Assembly: GCA_034509495.1 (NCBI GenBank)
Contig: CM067503.1
Location: 16,151,558 to 16,215,557 of the forward strand
Source: Acestrorhynchus altus
Taxonomy: Eukaryota; Chordata; Actinopteri; Characiformes; Acestrorhynchidae
Direction: 5' to 3'
DNA length: 64,000 nucleotides
A model generated the notes under the pieces. The model had not been told where the DNA came from, did not search any database, and worked only from the letters and a program-made list of their open reading frames with translations. Shown piece after piece: positions 60,020 through 64,000 of this stretch (positions are counted from its first letter, which is position 1; each line of letters opens with the position of its first letter). Position numbers and translations under genes: made by a program.

Positions 60020-61441
60020 CTGAGAGAGGAGGGAGCATAGGTAAGCATGGATGACAACCAACATAATAAATTCATGCAGTGAAAGTAACAGATTTTTTTT
60101 TATTATTATTATTATTTCTGCTTCATTTAAACAATCTAGTCTTACATGCTGCTTAGAACAGTACCTATCAGAACCCTAACCACTCCATATTCTTTTCATT
60201 ATACCAAAATATGATTCAAAACCAAAAAATGCAGATCTTGGGTTCCATGAGTAAAGTATTGTGAGTCCTTTTTTTCATCCATTCTTCTTCGCAAAAGATT
60301 CCTGGGCCACCTTGCATGCACTGTACTTGCCTGAACTGAATATCCACAGATTTTCTTTGATGTTCAGATCAGGGGACAGGGGTAAAATCTTCACCTTGTG
60401 CCTTTTGAAGTACTCTATTGCAGATTTTCAGGTGCGTTTATGATCATTGTTCATCTTTAGGAACCATCCTCTTTTCAACTTTAGCATTTGTACAGATAGT
60501 GTTATGTTTGCTTCAAGAAATTGCTGGAATTTCTTTGAATCCATTCTTCCCTCTAACAGTGAAATGTTTCTAGTGCCACTGACTGCAACACAACCCAAAG
60601 CATGATTTATCCATCCCCAAGCATTCCATGCTTAATGGCTGAAGAAGTGTTATTTTCATGAAATTCTGTGACCTTTTTTTTCAAACATACTTTTACTGAT
60701 TGTAGCCAAATAGGACACAGGAGACGTTTTCTACTGATGACCCTTCCATAAAGGCCAAATTTGTGCACATGTCACTGAACAGTAGAACAACGCACCACAA
60801 CATTTGCCAATCTACAAGGTCTGCAAAAGCCTATCTTGACCACCCCTGATTCTGTTAAATACTATTTCTTAATTACTTTCAAACTGAGGAAATGGCAAAC
60901 TGAAAACTGTGCTTATTATACAACTAATTATTATAGAATTCTCCTGCTTTATGGGCCTCAACCATTTTCATTTTCAGAGTGTTAGGCAGCTGCTTAGAAG
61001 AACCTGTGGCTGTTGTTTTTTGGGACAAGATAAGAGGAGTCTGAGTATTTATTAAGCTTCACCTGGTCTTTCCTAACAATGATTGTGAACAAGCCATAGC
61101 TCAAATGAGCTAAATAATGTCTGAGACCAGAATAATACATTGGTTTTACTTAAAATGCTGCAAAGTGTTTCATCTATAACTTTTTGGACATTTCTTCTTC
61201 AACTTGTTTAATACAATGGGTGCCAAACTTGTATTCCACTGTATTGTGAACTTAATAAATCCTAGATTTTTTTTTGAAATATCACATATATATGATATTT
61301 AGAATGTTAACACACTTAAACTGATCTTTATGTGTGATAATAGGAGATTAGATGTTTGTAAACAGAATCTCATTATAAATACTATATGTGGTTCATTGTT
61401 AGTCACGGTGTAAAATATTCATAGAGCTCTGGAATTATTAC
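60020..61441 (-). other. steap4 intron carrying a Tc1 relic
   Basis: An intron of 1,422 bases with consensus ends on the minus strand. Most of its middle is a decayed Tc1-type element. It has no other recognised content. Confidence 0.8.
60280..60920 (-). mobile_element. Tc1-like transposase relic
   Basis: Minus-strand translation shows the C-terminal DDE region of a Tc1-family transposase: MLGDG, then VLQSVAL or VSGTRNISLLEGRMDSKKFQ in another frame, KMNNDHKRT (for QDNDPKHT), YFKRHKVKILPLSPDLNIKE and NLW. Stops and frameshifts are present and the first catalytic residue region is not seen. Element ends may lie near 60220 and 61247 (TACAGTGGAATACAAGTTTG on the minus strand), but a clean inverted-repeat pair was not confirmed. 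Confidence 0.7.
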
Positions 61442-61606
61442 CTGGATACAACGGAATTCTCTCCAGTTGAGTGAGTTGCTGACAGATGGAAGAGATGTAA
61501 TTCCCAGTAAAACGAACAATGCAAATCCCAGCATTCCTGTGGCCATATAGGAGTCCGAACGCCAGGCCATGACATTTTCAAACTCATAGGTTTTGTTCTC
61601 TTTAAT
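61442..61606 (-). CDS. steap4: STEAP4 metalloreductase, middle exon
   Basis: 165 bases, 55 codons, phase 0 at both ends, between the acceptor CTAG and the donor CAG/GTAAT. Translation starts IKENKTYEFENVMAWRSDSY, continues through a hydrophobic helix (MLGFALFVLLGITSL) and ends LPSVSNSLNWREFRCIQ. The helix and the SLPSVSN--NWREF block are diagnostic of STEAP proteins and align with human STEAP4 without gaps from WRSDSY on. The exon is too short to form a long ORF and was found by extending from its neighbours. Confidence 0.93.
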
Positions 61607-63280
61607 CTAGAACAGAGACATTTATTAAATTAGCATGTATAAACTGCGGCATCTATCATTCAGCTTAGGAAGCAGAGAACATGCACTATGTGGGAGAAAC
61701 ACTTAAAACATTGCATCCTTGGATTGATTTGGTTCTCTATGGTTCTGCATATGACTTGTAGATAATTAACTTAACAATTATATAAATATATTTTAAATAC
61801 ATTTGAACAGTAAATTCAATTGTATCACATTTAACCCAGTGCATACACCTAACCCTAACTCTTTTGAAAATGAACTGTGATTCAACAGATTTGTGAGCAT
61901 TTATGGGATTTGCGAGTATCAGTAGATAACCTTCATGGATCATCAAAATGAAGCATAACCTTAGTGTCTTCTGTATCTCAGTTAGTGTATGACAGATGGT
62001 TTCAAGGGACCCTGCCAACTGATAATATCTTATTGATATAACTGTATGATTGTCAGATGTCTGTGGGTTGTCAAATATCAGAGTCACTTTTTGAACTCAA
62101 ATAAGCATCTTATTTTTAACCATAACTAATGAAATAATAGAAAAATACAGAAAAATGCTTAAGTATATAAGAATATTTTATAATCACGGCAAGTAAGAGT
62201 AAAAAAAAGGCATTTTTTACATTTAATCAGTATAGCTTATAGTTCATGGAAATTTGAAATATAGTGAAATATAGTTTTCCGGTATTTATAAACTCAGTAT
62301 TTGAATTTGAATAAATTACTAATTAGATAGTATCACCATTAAAATACAAATCTTGGATTCAGCTTTGCAAATGGGAACATATGTATGTTGGACACATCAA
62401 ACTGGTAGAGACCTTCACTAGAAAATAATATAATTTAATATACTATAGTCTAGAAAGTTTGCCCTTGTCTGGTCAGGAACTGTGTGTGTGTGTGTGTGTG
62501 TATGTGTGTGTGTGTGTGTGTGTGATGGTTGGCTTTTTGCTGATTCTTTTTTGTTGCTGATGTGGATTATCCTTGGGTCTGAGGCATTATAATGTATTAT
62601 TGTTATTATTATTAAATGAACCAATTTATCAATACAAAATATGTAACAAGTTGGCATTGTTTCTATGAGGATTAGCATCCAAGTTCACATTCTGAATCCT
62701 AATAAGCAATGTTATCCATATTATGGAATGTCTCTGGTACCTTATTAACAAGATTTGTGCTGATACTGATAAATCTATAGGTATCTGGACATAATGGTCA
62801 GTCTCTAGCTATAATAACATGTAGTTCTGTCCATAAATGCTTTGGAATGGTTATACAAGTTGTTATTTAGTTGCTTGAAACTCAAGACCAGCTTTTTCCC
62901 TTTGTATCTCATCATTTTTCAGCCATAGTTGCTTCTTTATTATTTATTTAGCTGAGTCACATTTATATTGGGCCATATTTTATTAAACTGTTCACTAAGT
63001 TCCTGCATGAATCACTGCTTGGAGTGACAGCACACTGTTTGGATTCATCATTCCCGCTTCTGGGTCATTCTCTGCAGTGTGCATATTTAAGTAGTAGGAC
63101 AAGTCTTGAGCTTTGTGACTTGATATCATGCCATCTATATGCCGCAGTGATCAGACTGTGAACAGCCTCTATGGTAACACTTGTGCTCCACTTGGACCAA
63201 ATAAGCAAGTTACAATGCATGGATATTTGTCCAAAGGACTGGAGTCTAGAACCATTGATCTAAAGAATTTAATCACTCAC
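61607..63280 (-). other. steap4 intron, with a (GT)n microsatellite
   Basis: A 1,674-base intron, AT-rich, with a GT run at 62482-62524 and a short CCTAACCCTAAC at about 61848. The ORFs at 61737-62087 and 62418-62678 are chance or repeat-derived. Confidence 0.75.
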
Positions 63281-63808
63281 CATTGTTGCAGTGAAGGTAA
63301 CCCTGCGGTGGAACACATAGTATCTGAGTGGGATGGCAAAGGTGTAGAGCACATGCAAGAAAGCAAAGGAAAGAGCTAGCAATCCCAGCTGCTTCCTGCA
63401 TAGCATCCATCTATCCAGCCAATTGGGGAAGCGGCGGTACTTGGTGCCATTGTAGAGCTGCAGGAAGGCTGCCATGATGCCTGGCAAGTAGCACAATGCC
63501 AACATCACCAAGGCAACCATCGGGAATGCCTTATTGGCTAGGGAGACCAAGATGCGGAAGGAGATATCTTTCTTCTCAGTGACACCTTTGTAGATGACGT
63601 CCTGGATGAGAACATAGAAGAAGAATGCCGCAAGCAGTCCGATGGCAATGCGGAAGGGGAGTCTCCACATGGGGAAAAGTTGAAGGGGGATGTCCTCCAG
63701 CTCAGAAGCTGCTCTCAGAGATCCTCGGTCTAGGGCAGTGAGCCCAAGACTGTTGGCGATATCCACCACTGATTGCTTAGCATCAGCATGATCACCGCAG
63801 ATAAGAAC
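63281..63808 (-). CDS. steap4: STEAP4 metalloreductase, large internal exon
   Basis: 528 bases, 176 codons, phase 0, between the acceptor ATTTCAG and the donor ATG/GTGAGT. The exon begins VLICGDHADAKQSVVD, the end of the N-terminal F420H2:NADP+ oxidoreductase-like domain, followed by the linker LEDIPLQLFPMWRLPF. Three hydrophobic helices follow at about residues 52-68, 94-118 and 141-161. GTKYRRFPNWLDRWMLCRKQ lies between the second and third helices, and FAFLHVLYT (His at residue 152) supplies the first axial haem ligand. MLCRKQLGL and the KYRRFPxWLD block match STEAP4 closely. The first roughly 150 residues, with the NADPH-binding GxGxxG, are beyond the right edge. Confidence 0.95.
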
Positions 63809-64000
63809 CTGAAATAGGAGTTAGATATAGATATATAATATGTCACAATTCAGTTAAGATTTCCTTTTCAATTTGTTTTGTACAACAGTGTTTTAATGTG
63901 TTTCTTTTACTGTTTTTAAATAGCATTGCCAAAAAGTATTATTTCTTCCAAAATCAAAGGTATTAAACAGAGTTTATTCTGCTTTTGTTGGAGTGACTGT
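63809..64000 (-). other. steap4 intron, cut by the window edge
   Basis: Intronic sequence upstream of the large exon. No exon is seen before the window ends. Confidence 0.7.

Overview
The window reads as nuclear DNA of a ray-finned fish. It is AT-rich and dense in dinucleotide and tetranucleotide microsatellites. It carries fish-type LINEs, Tc1/mariner relics and small inverted-repeat elements, and its only confident protein-coding exons belong to two vertebrate genes. There are no operons, rRNA, tRNA or CRISPR arrays, and long ORFs are mostly microsatellite or transposon shadows.

Right end (about 54-64 kb). One plus-strand exon (56231-56392) encodes the N-terminal tail and glycine-rich loop of a NIMA-related kinase, best matched to NEK7. 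Three minus-strand exons (63281-63808, 61442-61606, 59744-60019) encode the membrane domain of the metalloreductase STEAP4, including both haem-ligand histidines and the stop codon. The STEAP4 N-terminal exons lie beyond the right edge. No further NEK7 exon was found, so the kinase gene either runs past steap4, making steap4 an antisense nested gene, or is broken or misassembled here. A join artefact is plausible: 54210-54228 is an exact 19-base copy of the Tn5 mosaic end used in Nextera libraries, and it sits between an AT microsatellite and the gene-bearing part.

Left and middle (1-54 kb). No confident gene is present. This would suit the regulatory desert between LHX9 and NEK7 known in human chromosome 1, but that synteny is inference. 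Several unique, motif-rich blocks (about 11.99-12.60, 19.36-19.74, 34.34-34.56 and 55.4-55.8 kb) look like conserved non-coding elements. Three CpG- or splice-signal-bearing spots (2.83-3.03, 16.58-16.76 and 24.24-24.34 kb) are candidate promoter or exon pieces.

Mobile DNA. LINE relics lie at about 7.3, 13.6-14.7, 17.3-18.1, 37.1-39.4 (L1 type), 46.2-48.2 and 51.1-51.9 kb. A mariner with both inverted ends but a shortened body lies at 53.6-54.1 kb. Tc1 relics lie at 15.2 and 60.3-60.9 kb. Small elements with terminal inverted repeats lie at 18.2, 26.3, 28.5 and 44.2 kb, and two copies of one further family lie at 35.8 and 50.6 kb. Tandem arrays include a 34-bp minisatellite (1.05-1.29 kb), two blocks of a C-poor degenerate repeat (33.3-35.3 kb) and telomere-like degenerate tracts (11.1 and 23.6 kb). 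A near-perfect 91-nt hairpin lies at 58600-58690.

I did not find a convincing new biological system. The strongest items for follow-up are the adapter junction, the hairpin, the isolated kinase exon and the candidate enhancers.
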